DNA of 64,000 bases from Closterium sp. Naga37s-1 (Eukaryota > Streptophyta > Zygnematophyceae > Desmidiales > Closteriaceae), in contig CANJKZ010000078.1 in the NCBI GenBank assembly GCA_947471745.1, positions 3,848,501-3,912,500 on the forward strand, given 5' to 3'. Within the stretch, counting starts at the first letter, position 1. The number at the start of each line of letters is the position of its first letter. Positions 1 through 9,426 of this stretch are shown here, one piece after another. Made by a program: the position numbers and the translations under genes. The notes beneath the pieces were generated by a model. The model did no database searches. It had not been told where the DNA came from and saw nothing but the letters and a program-made list of their open reading frames with translations.

Positions 1-805
1 TCTGGTGAGGGCCGAGGGTGAAGATATGGGCGAGTTGTGGGAGATGAAGGAGGTTGGAGAGGTGCAGATGGTTCATGGGAAAGGTGACGTATAGGGTGGT
101 AAGAGCAGTCAAGTTTGTGAAGCCGCGATTTTCCAATGCTGACGCGTCGGTAAGGAGGGTGTGCAGACGCCTCAGCTGAAACAAGGAACCTGGTAGCCTT
201 GTTTCTTGGTCAAGGCAGTAGAGGGTAACCTGCTCCAATTTGGGAAGCTCTTGAAAGAACGAATCCAAGCCCTGTGTAGTTAATGGATGCTCCTTCTTTC
301 TTCGATAATGCTCTACCACGACGCCATAGAAGTTGGGCAATCGCGGTGCATAGCTCCTCCCCGCGTGGAGAGTCGTCAGTTTCGGACATGATGAAGCAAG
401 GTGAGCAAGGAAGGCGTCGCCGACCAACTCCACACTTCTGTCGCTCAGATGCAGATGGGTAAGATTTGAAAAACCCGAGATGACGACTGAGAGATCTTCG
501 CGGGTTACCAAGAGGTCTTCTTTGACGGTGAGCGTGGTCACACCAAGTTTCAAAAGACGACGCCAACGACGGCAGACAGACGCAATGAGGAGATTTCGAG
601 CCACGTCTGCAGCGACCGAAGGTGGGGCTGATATCGGCGGGACTATCACAAAGTTACGCGTGACTTTATCCATACCGAAACCTGGCCAGACGTCAGTGGC
701 CAAGTTGTCCCAGTGAGATTCGCGTGAAGCCGGTTGCTGAAAGGAGTGCGTAAGGATGGTAAGGAGGAGATCGTCAGGTAGACGATGGATCGGCGGAGAC
801 TCCAT
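1..805 (-). CDS. F-box/LRR protein, N-terminal part, cut by window edge
   Basis: An open frame runs from an ATG at 805-803 to the left edge with no stop (268 codons seen). It begins MESPPIHRLPDDLLLTIL and later has a CRRWRR helix, together an F-box-like pair, followed by leucine-rich text such as NLTHLHLSDRSV and CPKLTTLHAG. Residue for residue it tracks the gene at 54391-56526, including an approximately 45-residue insert between the two F-box helices; that match also supports this start. F-box proteins of this form usually hand substrates to an SCF ubiquitin ligase through their LRRs; that role is inferred from family. Its C-terminus lies outside the window. No stop or frameshift is visible, so it may be a working paralogue. 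Confidence 0.75.
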   Translation of the reverse strand, partial: MESPPIHRLPDDLLLTILTHSFQQPASRESHWDNLATDVWPGFGMDKVTRNFVIVPPISAPPSVAADVARNLLIASVCRRWRRLLKLGVTTLTVKEDLLVTREDLSVVISGFSNLTHLHLSDRSVELVGDAFLAHLASSCPKLTTLHAGRSYAPRLPNFYGVVVEHYRRKKEHPLTTQGLDSFFQELPKLEQVTLYCLDQETRLPGSLFQLRRLHTLLTDASALENRGFTNLTALTTLYVTFPMNHLHLSNLLHLPQLAHIFTLGPHQ

Positions 806-2229
806 GTCCAAAAATCGAGATACTACTACGGACGGCGGAAGACTGCTAGACTGCTAGATCCTCAGCTCAGCGACACTAGAGAGCCCTCAAGGCCAGCTCT
901 CAGTCGAGACGACAGATCTGGAGCTATTTGTGAAAGAGCAGTTTACTAAAACCGAAAACGATTCCTCCTCGTGCGCGTTCCCTGGATGGCTGCTGCTTTC
1001 TGAGCTGAATCCCTAGGAAGCTGCAGCTTTATGAGGACTGAGCTCACTAGAGTTCCTTCTCGCAAGAGGCCTTCCGCCAACCTCGGCAATCGTTCGTGCC
1101 AGTCAGCCTTCGTCGTGCGTGAGTCGTGTCATGAAAGGACCGTCACTCCTCCCCTCGTCCCTGTCACGCAGACGTACTGGAAGGACCAGGAAGGAGCCGT
1201 GGCGAACCTGGCGAAGAGTGGGTGGGTGTGACGATTGTGATTGAGAGTGCTTGCGAGAGTTTCTACGATGTGCTGCCTTTGGCGAAACCGAACCCTTGTT
1301 GGCGAATTGTGCATGACCTTTCATTCTTGCTAACCCCGCCCCAAGATTCGTGTGTTCCAGTCTCAAAACAGGGAGCCTCGAGAAAGCCTCTGGTCTGGAG
1401 GCGCAGGAGAGGCCAGCACTTCCGCCACAATCTCGCTAATCACAGACCCTGGTTTTGTTTGTTACCAGCCTCGAGATTCGAAATGCCGAAAGTCCGATCA
1501 GCTCGGCGCGCATTAGGTTTTCCAATGCTTTGCTTGCCAAGCTATGGCACCTTATTTTTTATATGCTTTGCTTTGTTTGCATCCTATTTTGCTTTTCGGC
1601 TCCGCCTAGCCCGTCGAATTTGTGCTATTCGAGACTTACGGAACTGCCAGTCCACATTCTTGCGGATTCCTCGTATCCTAGGCCCGATGCACAAGCTGCC
1701 TGTTTTTCCCGTAGTGGTCAACACTGTTCGTAATGCGCCAGTGACTGTGACAGTGCGACCCACCTACCCTTCGAGCCGCCCACAAAGACTTATTTTCTCC
1801 CCCGCCAAGAATGAATCAATCTGCTCGAATCTCCTGTTCCCCCTGTTAGCGTATCCGTCATATTCCCAGCTGATCACGAGCGTGGATGGGTAAACTGGCA
1901 GCCGTACCTTTCCCAGCACATTGCGAACGGTATAGCGAACGGAGCTGTAGAGACCTCACCGGAATCGGCCTTAATCTTCAATCGAAAAGCGAATCTGAGG
2001 GTTCAAAACCCGGCAGTAGCTTTAGGAACGACTGGAGCTACGGAACCCTAGTTGCGGATCCTGCGACTGAACAAACATGTTTCACTCGTTGTTGCTTTAG
2101 AAAAGCGATTTTGAGTGTTATGTTACTAGTGGCGGCTCGGCGAATGATGATGAAGCAACAGGTTCCGCGAAATCCGATCAGCGAAGCTGTGGAAGCACAG
2201 CAGGAGGAGAATGTGGATGTTACAAGGAC
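806..2229. other. Intergenic stretch, no supported gene
   Basis: Upstream (promoter side) of the minus-strand F-box/LRR gene. Two plus-strand open frames exist (1222-1893, 1886-2233), but their translations show no domain, no biased composition of a real protein and no match to anything else in the window. I see no TATA box that can be tied to the start at 805. Confidence 0.4.
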
Positions 2230-2424
2230 ATAGATAAAGAGAAATTAGAGGGAGAAGAACGGCGGAAGCAGGAAGTGCTGCGGCAGCGGAGAGGTGACGG
2301 CTGGGGACCTTGCCAAGCAGCGCAAGCGGCGTTGGCGGCGGCAGTGGCGGTGGCGAGCAGGGCGGGGAGGGGGAGAAAGTGGTGAAGGGCGGGCAGCTGA
2401 TAGGGTGGGGAGGAGGGAGAGAAA

Positions 2425-2520
2425 GTGCTGATGGGGCTGGCGGAGGCCACGGAGGACGCGTTTGGCGCTACCAGCGATGGGTGGGGTGCCGTTGACACGC
2501 TGGATACCGCCATGGTGAGC
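2425..2520 (+). repeat. Exon-like dispersed module, copy 1
   Basis: Reads MGLAEATEDAFGA, then GAVDTLDTAM, and is followed directly by GTGAGC, a good splice donor. The same module recurs at 2797-2900 and, reversed, near 40301-40390 and 40505-40650, each with a GTGAG after the last codon. It is either an exon of an unrecognised gene family or a dispersed repeat that happens to keep an open frame. No longer gene could be assembled around it. Confidence 0.45.
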
Positions 2521-2796
2521 CGCTGTGTGGGGTGTGTATGCGTGAGACTCGGTGAGGGATCGCTGTGGAGTAGGGGTGTGTGCGCGTGAGAGTTACTCAA
2601 GGGAGCGGTGAAAGGGGGGTGAAGCAGGAGTGAAAGGGGGTTGAGGGGCTGTGGGGATGAGGTTTAGGGGGGAGTTCGTGGGGTGTGAATGTGGGGTGGG
2701 GTGGGGTGAAAAAGGGGGCTTGAGGGGGAGGGACGTGGGGGAGCGGCGTGAGGGGGATGATGCGGGGGTGAAGGGGCAGTGCAAGGGGGTGGGGGG

Positions 2797-2900
2797 TGCT
2801 GATGGGGCGGGCGGTCGCCATGAAGGAAACGTTGGGTTTTACTGATAGGTGGCGAGGGCCCGGTTGTGGTTGATAGGCTGGAGATTGCCATGGTGAGAAT
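2797..2900 (+). repeat. Exon-like dispersed module, copy 2 (decayed)
   Basis: The nucleotide sequence follows the module at 2425-2520 (GATGGGGC at the start, ATTGCCATGGTGAG at the end), but the frame is broken by stops after TDRWRGPGCG. It suggests the module is a repeat under decay rather than a maintained exon at this site. Confidence 0.4.
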
Positions 2901-3297
2901 CGGTGTGGAGCGGTGAATGCATGTAGAAAGAAATCACTCGAGTCACTCGCCGGCGACGGTGGGAATCGGGCAGCTGAATTGGGGGTGCCTCCCAGGTGGG
3001 AGTCCCTGAGAGTCGCTGAGGAGTCGCTGTTGGGTCGCTGCGGGTGGCTGTGGGATGGTTGTGAGAGTGAGTGGAGGGAGGTGATGGCAGGCCAGGTGAG
3101 TTGATAAGGTGGTTGCCGGCAGGGTGAGATACATTCCACCATCCCCCCTCCGAATGCCTCCCCTCCCCTTCCAATTCTTGATTCCTTTCCTTCTTCCCAC
3201 CCAGCCCCCATTCACACCAATTCGCATCCCTTCCCCATACCAACCAACCATCCAGCCTCGCATTTGTGTATTCCACATACACCCACTTGTGACCCCC

Positions 3298-3349
3298 TGA
3301 CATCTGCCCCTGACATCTGCCCCTGACATCTGCCCCTGACATCTGCCCC
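3298..3349 (+). repeat. 13-bp tandem repeat, four copies
   Basis: Four head-to-tail copies of TGACATCTGCCCC. A single diverged version (CATATCTGCCCCTAC) sits at the matching place in the related block near 56900, so the array expanded locally. Confidence 0.9.
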
Positions 3350-3429
3350 TACTGCACAGGTACTTTCAGCGCAGAAGTACTTCCCCTTCTTCCCCTTTTT
3401 CCCCTTCCCTCAACCCTCGTTCCCCCCCT

Positions 3430-4160
3430 TCACCCCCCAGTTCTGCCCCGCTTCTCCTGCACGGACTCACAGACTCACGCCCCTACGGCACTGTCTCCCA
3501 AATTCCTCCTTTCCACATCCCTCTCATTAACGCACTACTTCCCTCCTTTCCCTCGCTTTGACCCTGCTTCTCCTATACCGACTTGCAGCCCACAGGTTCG
3601 CACCCCTGCGGAACTGTCTCCCACATCCCTCTCATTAGCCACTGCCCCTGTTCCTTCTTTCCCTCCTTCTCCCTCCCCTGCCCCTTCCTCCCAGCTCCGC
3701 ACCTGCTTCTCCCATGTCAACGTCCTCCCCACAGATTTCCAACCCTACGGTGGCGGCACACTGCTCTCACCCGTGTTCTCCCCATGCCACCTCCCCCAAC
3801 CCTTCCCCCATCTTACCACCAGCTCCGCACTGCACGCACCTGCTGCTCCCACGCCGATGTCTGTCCCACGGATTCCCTTCCCCATGGTGGCAGCGCACTG
3901 CTCACCAATGCACTATCCCTCCCCTTTCCTTCCCTCCCACCTCCCTCAACCCTTCCCACGTCTTCTCACCAGCTCCGCACTGCCCATTTTCAAGCGCTGC
4001 ACCGATGTCTGGCCCATGAATTACCGACCCTGGAGCATGGGCGCACTCTTCACATGGAGCCTGTGGGCTGCTCACTGCACACCTTGCCATGGCTGTTCAC
4101 AGGGAAACCGCAGGCTGCTGAGGCTGCGCACCTTCCAAGTCCTATAATGGCGACTAGATT
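3430..4160 (+). repeat. CT-rich dispersed repeat, several tandem units
   Basis: Several units of roughly 120-160 bp, each with a core near CTCCGCACCTGCTTCTCC, then a CCCAC-G-TT block, then a GGCACTG or GCGCACTGCTC block, separated by long pyrimidine tracts. The same core appears on the opposite strand at 39220-39900 and 60480-60680 and on this strand near 57010-57230. The long open frames here (for example 3583-4326) are products of the Pro/Ser/Leu-rich composition. I do not call a gene. Confidence 0.6.
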
Positions 4161-4369
4161 GGCGCACTGTTCTCCCACAACCACTTTTGTCCCGCACACT
4201 CACGCCCCTATGGTGCAGGCTCACTGTCCTCGGGCAATGTGCGGACTCGTGGGAGGCGCTGGTGGTGAAGATGGGTGGGGTTGCTGGGTGCCCCGAGGGC
4301 GGTGTTCTTGCTCAAGCACAAGCTGAGGGAAAAGCAGATGAGGGACGTGGGCTGCTAATGGGCCGCTAA

Positions 4370-4570
4370 TAAGTCACTGGGGTGGCTGCTCGTGATCTAG
4401 GCCAGGCTGTGTTGGTAGGTCACCGGTAGTAGGTAACTTTCGGGTCATTGTCACATCACACTTGGCAGTCACTTCTGGGTCACTCTCAGGTCGCTCTCCG
4501 GTGCCATTCATGGGATTCAGCTGTGATTTAGGTTCTTGAAAGGCTGGAGGTTGATCCGCGAGCGGCCGAA
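4370..4570 (+). repeat. Dispersed repeat shared with 59370-59580 (inverted)
   Basis: The complement contains CAACCTCCAGCCTTTCAAGAA, then GAGAGCGACCTGAGAGTGACC and a TACCTAC-GGTGACC block. The same order of phrases is found on the plus strand at 59370-59580. No coding content is visible. The match is diverged and was found by eye. Confidence 0.45.
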
Positions 4571-4935
4571 TGCCTTGCAATGGTGCTTTTTAAGGTGCTG
4601 AATACTCGATGCGTGCTTCATGCCCTGCGAATGCCCTGCCCTGGTGTTAATTCAAGGTGGCAACGCGGGACTAACAGGGGCTGACACTCTACACCATCGC
4701 TCCTTTCTTCCTCCCCCCTCCCCATCACTCACCTTCTGTCCTACCTACTTCATTCGCTTCCCCCGCCGAACCCATCTCTTCGTCCTCTGCAGTTCAGCAT
4801 CTTTGCTCATCTCATCCCTCCCTTGCTTATCCAACCCTTCTCCACTGCTCTTCTCCCACCCTCTCTTTTCCCCCTGCTCACCCCCTCCCGCTTCCCGCCC
4901 CTTCCCCCTCCCACTCCCCTCCGCCTCCCCCCCAG

Positions 4936-5310
4936 AGCATCACGGGCAGCGGGGCCGTGCGCCTGCAGTACCTGTGGCACCTCATGCTGCTGCTGGCCAT
5001 CTCCAAGGTCACCTTGCTGACAGCCGGTCGTGCGGCATCGCCCCGGGCCACAGCAACGGCACCGTCTCCCTCTAGAGCCCCTCCATTTGCACCCCGCTGC
5101 CACACCGCTCGCACACGGCGCAACGCTCACGGCTGTCGCGACTGATGCGTTGTCGGGGAGGGTAGCATCACCATGCGCATGGTGCACTCGTATGTCTCGG
5201 CCATGCTAGATATGGGAAGCAGCGGTGTGAGGAGGAGATCCACATGCTGCTGGGCAAGCTGCCGCCTGAGTCCGTCCATCTTGAGAGGCCTTGACCGCAT
5301 CGGCACTCTG
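4936..5310 (+). other. Possible exon fragments of an unrecognised gene
   Basis: After a long pyrimidine tract ending in CAG, 4936-5010 reads SITGSGAVRLQYLWHL and continues with MLLLAISKV, a hydrophobic, protein-like stretch. A second stretch at about 5190-5290 reads CEEEIHMLLGKLPPE followed by SVHLERP and a stop. They are in different frames and would need splicing. I recognise neither. They may be the remains of one gene, in a region otherwise made of repeats. Confidence 0.25.
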
Positions 5311-5570
5311 CTCCACCCCCACGCACGCCAGCGCTCCCTAACTCACTCCCTCGCCTCCAAGGCTTACTCTGCGGCTCGGGCAACGAGATTCGGGAAGAGC
5401 CCCATGGAAAACAAGGGAGGTGATCAGGAGGGTAGAGAAGGTGGTGGTGGAGGAGGAAAGGGGAAATGGGGGAGGGTGAGGAGAGGAAAAGGGGTTCGGC
5501 AAAACGGGTTTGGGAGAGGAACAAGACCAAAGAGCGGAAGGAACTGCTGTAGCGAACCAAGATGGGGACG

Positions 5571-6087
5571 ATGAACTGACTCAGACCGGGAGGCCACGCT
5601 GAGAGATGTGCGCGTCAAGGAGGGTGGGGATGGTGGTGGGAGGGGGGTGGGGGTGGGGAAGGTAGGGTGGGTGGAGGAGGAGAGGAAGGGGAGTGCCACT
5701 AGCTCTGGCTCGGTTTCAACAAAACAGAGCAACGTAAAGGGACAGCATGAAAAAGGGAGGCATGAAGCGTACTCCATGAACAAGCGGGACCAGAAGAGCA
5801 TATCTGTGTCAAGAAACTGAACGAGAAAGAATGCATTGAGTAGAAAGTTGGTACAATCCGTCGCGCGCTCGAGAGATGCGCGGTGGGCCTATGAGGTAGT
5901 TAAAAGGCAACATGGCAGGATCTTACGTGCTCTGATAGCATGTCAAAACGCAAGTTATAGCTTAGGATTAGGAACCATAGAAGCTTCAGGTTCTAGGAAC
6001 CTAGCAAGATAGGGACTATCGAGAGAAAAATGTGTTGGCCGAAAGAGTAAGAATTCTGAATGAGAATGAAAGAACTACCGTCATCTC
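5571..6087. other. Non-coding spacer
   Basis: GA-rich to about 5830, then ordinary mixed sequence. No gene or repeat is supported. The phrase AAGAAACTGAACGAGAA with AATGCATT near 5811-5836 also occurs at 28620-28646 inside the element B LTR, so a short piece of that LTR family may lie here. Confidence 0.35.
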
Positions 6088-6530
6088 ATCGCCCGGATAG
6101 TAGACAGTGTTGAATAGTAGACAGGGGTTGTCTATTATCCGGGTGTCTCTTAAAAGCAGGTTAGCCTCATTATAAGACACCTATTTGTGTGTACGAGATA
6201 AGACGTGTCGTATAATCGAAACTGCAATATATTATAGTGAAACTTGAAATACCGCGTACATTCTTACCCTTGCGATGTGCGAATTCTTCCACGTGCTGAC
6301 TCAGGTACTACCAAATTTGCCTCTGCAAGTATTTTCCATGACGTGGCTTCTCGAACAATGGTTGCCGAAGTGGCACCTTCGCAACATCCACACTCATTAT
6401 GAGAAACACTCTTCAAGATGTGTGAAAAAAATGCTTAGTTTAAAAAGTTTCCATTTATAAGACTGATAAGACACCCAAAACCTACCCAAATACAAGATAA
6501 CCCAAGCATTTTTTCTAGTGTACGAAATAA
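6088..6530. mobile_element. Pogo-like element fragment, interrupted by Copia A
   Basis: Starts with CGCCCGGATAGTAGACAG and has the inverted form TTGTCTATTATCCGGG at 6128-6143. Its right part (6448-6530: TTTATAAGACTGATAAGACA, then ACAAGATAACCCAAGCATTTT) is nearly the same as 36430-36510, beside the transposase-bearing block, which continues into TGTCTACTATCCGGGCGAT. Copia A is inserted where that continuation would lie. The call as a pogo-like relative is an inference from the shared ends. Confidence 0.5.
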
Positions 6531-6699
6531 TGTCAAACATATATGCTTAGTTGCATCTAGGCTTAGTTTATGTGTTTACAGTTGTCTAGGCTATAGTGGG
6601 TTTAGCCTTATGGGGTACACATTTTCTCACGACATTGTACTTGTAACCCTCCCCTTTTCCTAGTCATTCATCCTCGTCATTCTCGCTAGTATTCTAATA
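6531..6699 (+). repeat. 5' LTR of Copia A
   Basis: Begins TGTCAAACATATATGCTTAG, matching the TGTCAAAC start of the B, C and D LTRs, and ends ATTCTAATA just before the primer site. The expected terminal CA reads TA. It is 169 bp, compared with about 130 bp for C and D. Identification rests on the shared start and the adjoining primer site, because the 3' LTR is lost. Confidence 0.75.
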
Positions 6700-6714
6700 T
6701 GGTATTAGAGTAGG
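6700..6714 (+). other. Primer-binding site of Copia A
   Basis: TGGTATTAGAGTAGG directly after the LTR, close to the plant-type initiator tRNA-Met site TGGTATCAGAGC. The C-to-T change at the seventh base and another near the end fit the decay seen elsewhere in this copy. Confidence 0.7.
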
Positions 6715-8364
6715 CTACTCTTGGGCCCACCACCTACTACTTCGTTCCTAGCCCCGCGCCCCGCCCGTACCGCACCCGCGATAGGCCCGTACCTAGCCTA
6801 TGCCCGGCCCAGTCTCCTGCCCGCGCCTGGCCCGTACCTAGCCCGCGCTCGGCGGCCCCTGTGTTTGGCCCCTCGGCCCGTGCCTTCTCACGCCCGTGCC
6901 CGGCCCGTACCTAGCCCACGATCGCCACGTCGACACCCGCGCCTGGCCCCGTACCTAGCCCGCGCCCCGTCGACGCCCGCGACCGGCCCGTACCTAGCCT
7001 CGCGCTCGGCCCGTACCTAGCCTCGCGCTCGGCCCCGTTCCTAGCCCCGCGCCCGGCCCGTACCTAGCCTCGCGACCGGCCCGTACCCTGCCCGCGCCCG
7101 GCCCCGTCTCTCGCCCGCGCTCGGCTCGTACCTAGCCCCGCGCCCGGCCCGTACCTAGCCCAGCGCACGGCCCCGACCCTAGCCAGCGCCCGGCCCCGTA
7201 CCTAGCTCGCGCCCGGCCCCGTCTGTCGCCAGCGCCTGGCCCTGTACCTAGCCCGCGCCAGGCCCGTATAACGCCCGCGCCTGGCCCCGTACTTAGCCCG
7301 CGCCCCGGCCCCGTACCTGCCCAGCGCGCGGCCCCGTACCTGCCCAGCGCCCGGCCCCGTACCTGCCCAGCGCCCGGCCCCGTTCATGCCAGTGCCCGGC
7401 CCCCTACCTAGCCCGCGCTAGGCCCCGTTCCTAGCCCAGCGCCCGGCCCCGTACCTTACGCCCGCGCCCGGCTCAGTCCCTCGCCCAGCGCCCGGCCCCG
7501 CACCTAGCCCCGGCCCGACAACACCTGCGCCCGGCCCCTTGTTTGGCCCCGCGGCCCCTAGGCCCCTCGGCCCCACCTCACAGCCCGGCGCCCGGCCCCC
7601 CGGCCCCTTGTTTGGCCCCTCGGCCCCCCAGGCCCCTCGGCCCCCCTAGGCCCCCCCGGCCCCTTGTTTGGCCCCGCGGCCCCTAGGCCCCTCGGCCCCA
7701 CCTCAAAGCACGGAGCCCGGCCCCCCGGCCCCTTGTTTGGCCCCTCGGCCCCCTAGGCCCTTCGGCCCCCCTAGGCCCCCTCGGCCCCTTGTTTGGCCCC
7801 GCGGCCCCTAGGCCCCTCGACCCCACCTCAAAGCCCCTCGCCCGGCCCCTTGTTTGGCCCCTCAGCCCCCTAGGCCCCTCGGCCCCCCTAGGCCCTTTGT
7901 TTGGCCCCGCGGCCCCTAGGCCCCTCGGCCCCACCTCAAAGCCCGGCGCCCGCCCCCCCCACCCCCGGCCCCTTGTTTGGCCCCTCGGCCCCCTAGGCCC
8001 CTCGGCCCCCCTAGGCCCCCCAGCCCCTTGTTTGGCCCCGCGGCCATTAGGCCCCTCGGCCCCACCTCAGAGCCCGACGCCCGGCCCCCCCCGGCCCCTT
8101 GTTTGGCCCCTCGGCCCCCTAGGCCCCTCGGCCCCCCTAGGCCCCTCCCGGCCCCTTGTTTGGCCCCGCGGCCCCTAGGCCCCTCGGCCCCACCTCAGAG
8201 CCCGGCGCCCGGCCCCCCGGCCCCTTGTTTGGCCCCTCGGCCCCCTAGGCCCCTTGGCCCCCCCCTAGGCCCCCCCGGCCCCTTGTTTGGCCCCGCGGCC
8301 CCTAGGCCCCTCGGCCCCACCTCAGAGCCCTGCGCCCGGCCCCCTTTTTGGCCCCTCGGCCCCT
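6715..8364 (+). repeat. GC-rich tandem leader of Copia A
   Basis: Two arrays. From about 6720 to 7520, degenerate units of about 22-32 bp around CGCCCGGCCCCGTACCTAGC. From about 7521, seven units of about 125-130 bp (one near 108) marked by GGCCCCGCGGCCCCTAGGCC. The array stops abruptly at the gag ATG (8365). All frames are open for long stretches because of composition only. Other family members have leaders in the same place with different units. Confidence 0.85.
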
Positions 8365-9426
8365 ATGGCGTCGCTTCGAGTTCTCCCGTTCGACCCGGAA
8401 GGCAGACCTGTAGCATTTGACACGTGGCACGACGATCTGCAACTGTACCTACTGAGCAACAGTCGGGACAGTGTCTCACTGTTTGACCACGTATCCGGTG
8501 CCGCTCCAGCCCCTCCCGCCACAGCAGACGTTTCGACTCGTTCCCAGTGGCTGTCTCGTGACGCTACTGCCCGCTTGGCCATTCGCAACCACCTGCCCGC
8601 AACCGAATGTGCTCACTTTGGCGAGCACAGGACAACACAGGCCTTGTACGACGCTGTCGTTGCTCGCTACTCCTCCCCTGCCACTGCTGCTATTGGCAGG
8701 CTGCTACTGCCCTACCCGTTCCCTGAGCTGTCGGCTTTTGCCACAGTAGCCGACCTGGTTACCCACCTGCGCACGAGCTACGCTCGCTACCGCGCTACCG
8801 TCCCTGCTGAGTTCCTTCCCACGAACCAGCCCCCCATGTTCATCACCCTCTACTTCATAGTCACTCGCCTCCCTGACTCCCTTCGCTCTGTCAGGGACCA
8901 CTTTCTCACCCTCGACCCCACTTCCCTCACTGTTGACCTCCTCGAGCAGCATCTCCTCGCAGCTGAGACTAGTGAAGTTGCTGTAGGTGCTGCTCATGGC
9001 ACTCCGCGCTCACCCTTCTTTGAGGGGTGCTCCCCCTCCCCCCTTTCATCCTCCTTCGCCTCTGCTGCTGCTGCAGACGTCTCTGTTCCTGAGGACGTCG
9101 GTGCTGCTTTGACTAGTGCGAAGCGCCGCAACAGCAAGAGCAAGGGTGGCCGGGGTAGTGGAGGAGGCAGCGGTGGTGGTGGAGGTGGCAGAGGGAGTGG
9201 TAGTGGGGGCAGCAGTAGAGGAGGCGGAGGCGGTGGAGGTGGTGGCGGCGGTGGGACCGGTGGCGGAGGTGGAGGCTCTGGTGGCGGCGGTGGAGGCAGC
9301 GGAGGGAGTGGCGGCAGTAGAGGCGGTGGGACCAGTGGTGGTCGGTCTGGACCTCAGCGTGGAGGCCCTGGTGGTGGTCGGGGCCAGCAGCAGCAGCGTC
9401 GGAGCGAGACTCAGACGCCCCAGTAG
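8365..9426 (+). pseudogene. gag: Copia A gag, ended by a TAG
   Basis: Starts MASLRVLPFDPEGRPVAFD; the ATG at 8365 is chosen over the in-frame one at 8287 because the latter lies in the tandem leader and the related elements start MASP or MASL. Residues 1 to about 255 form the capsid-like part. About 260-350 is a glycine/serine-rich run with scattered Arg. The frame ends at TAG 9424-9426, just before LREW; elements C and D carry CAG there, so this is probably a C-to-T nonsense change rather than a normal gag/pol stop. Confidence 0.85.

Noticed and set aside
1222..1893. 223-codon plus-strand open frame
   Set aside because: No domain, no paralogue, ordinary non-coding composition with several alternative frames of similar length nearby.
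6721..8420. Pro/Ala-rich open frames in the Copia A leader
   Set aside because: They follow the CCC/GGC tandem units and exist in several frames at once. The real gag start is at 8365 by comparison with C and D.
9424..9426. TAG between gag and pol as a normal readthrough signal
   Set aside because: Elements C and D have a sense CAG codon at this place, and A has a second TAG of the same kind further on, so decay is the simpler explanation.
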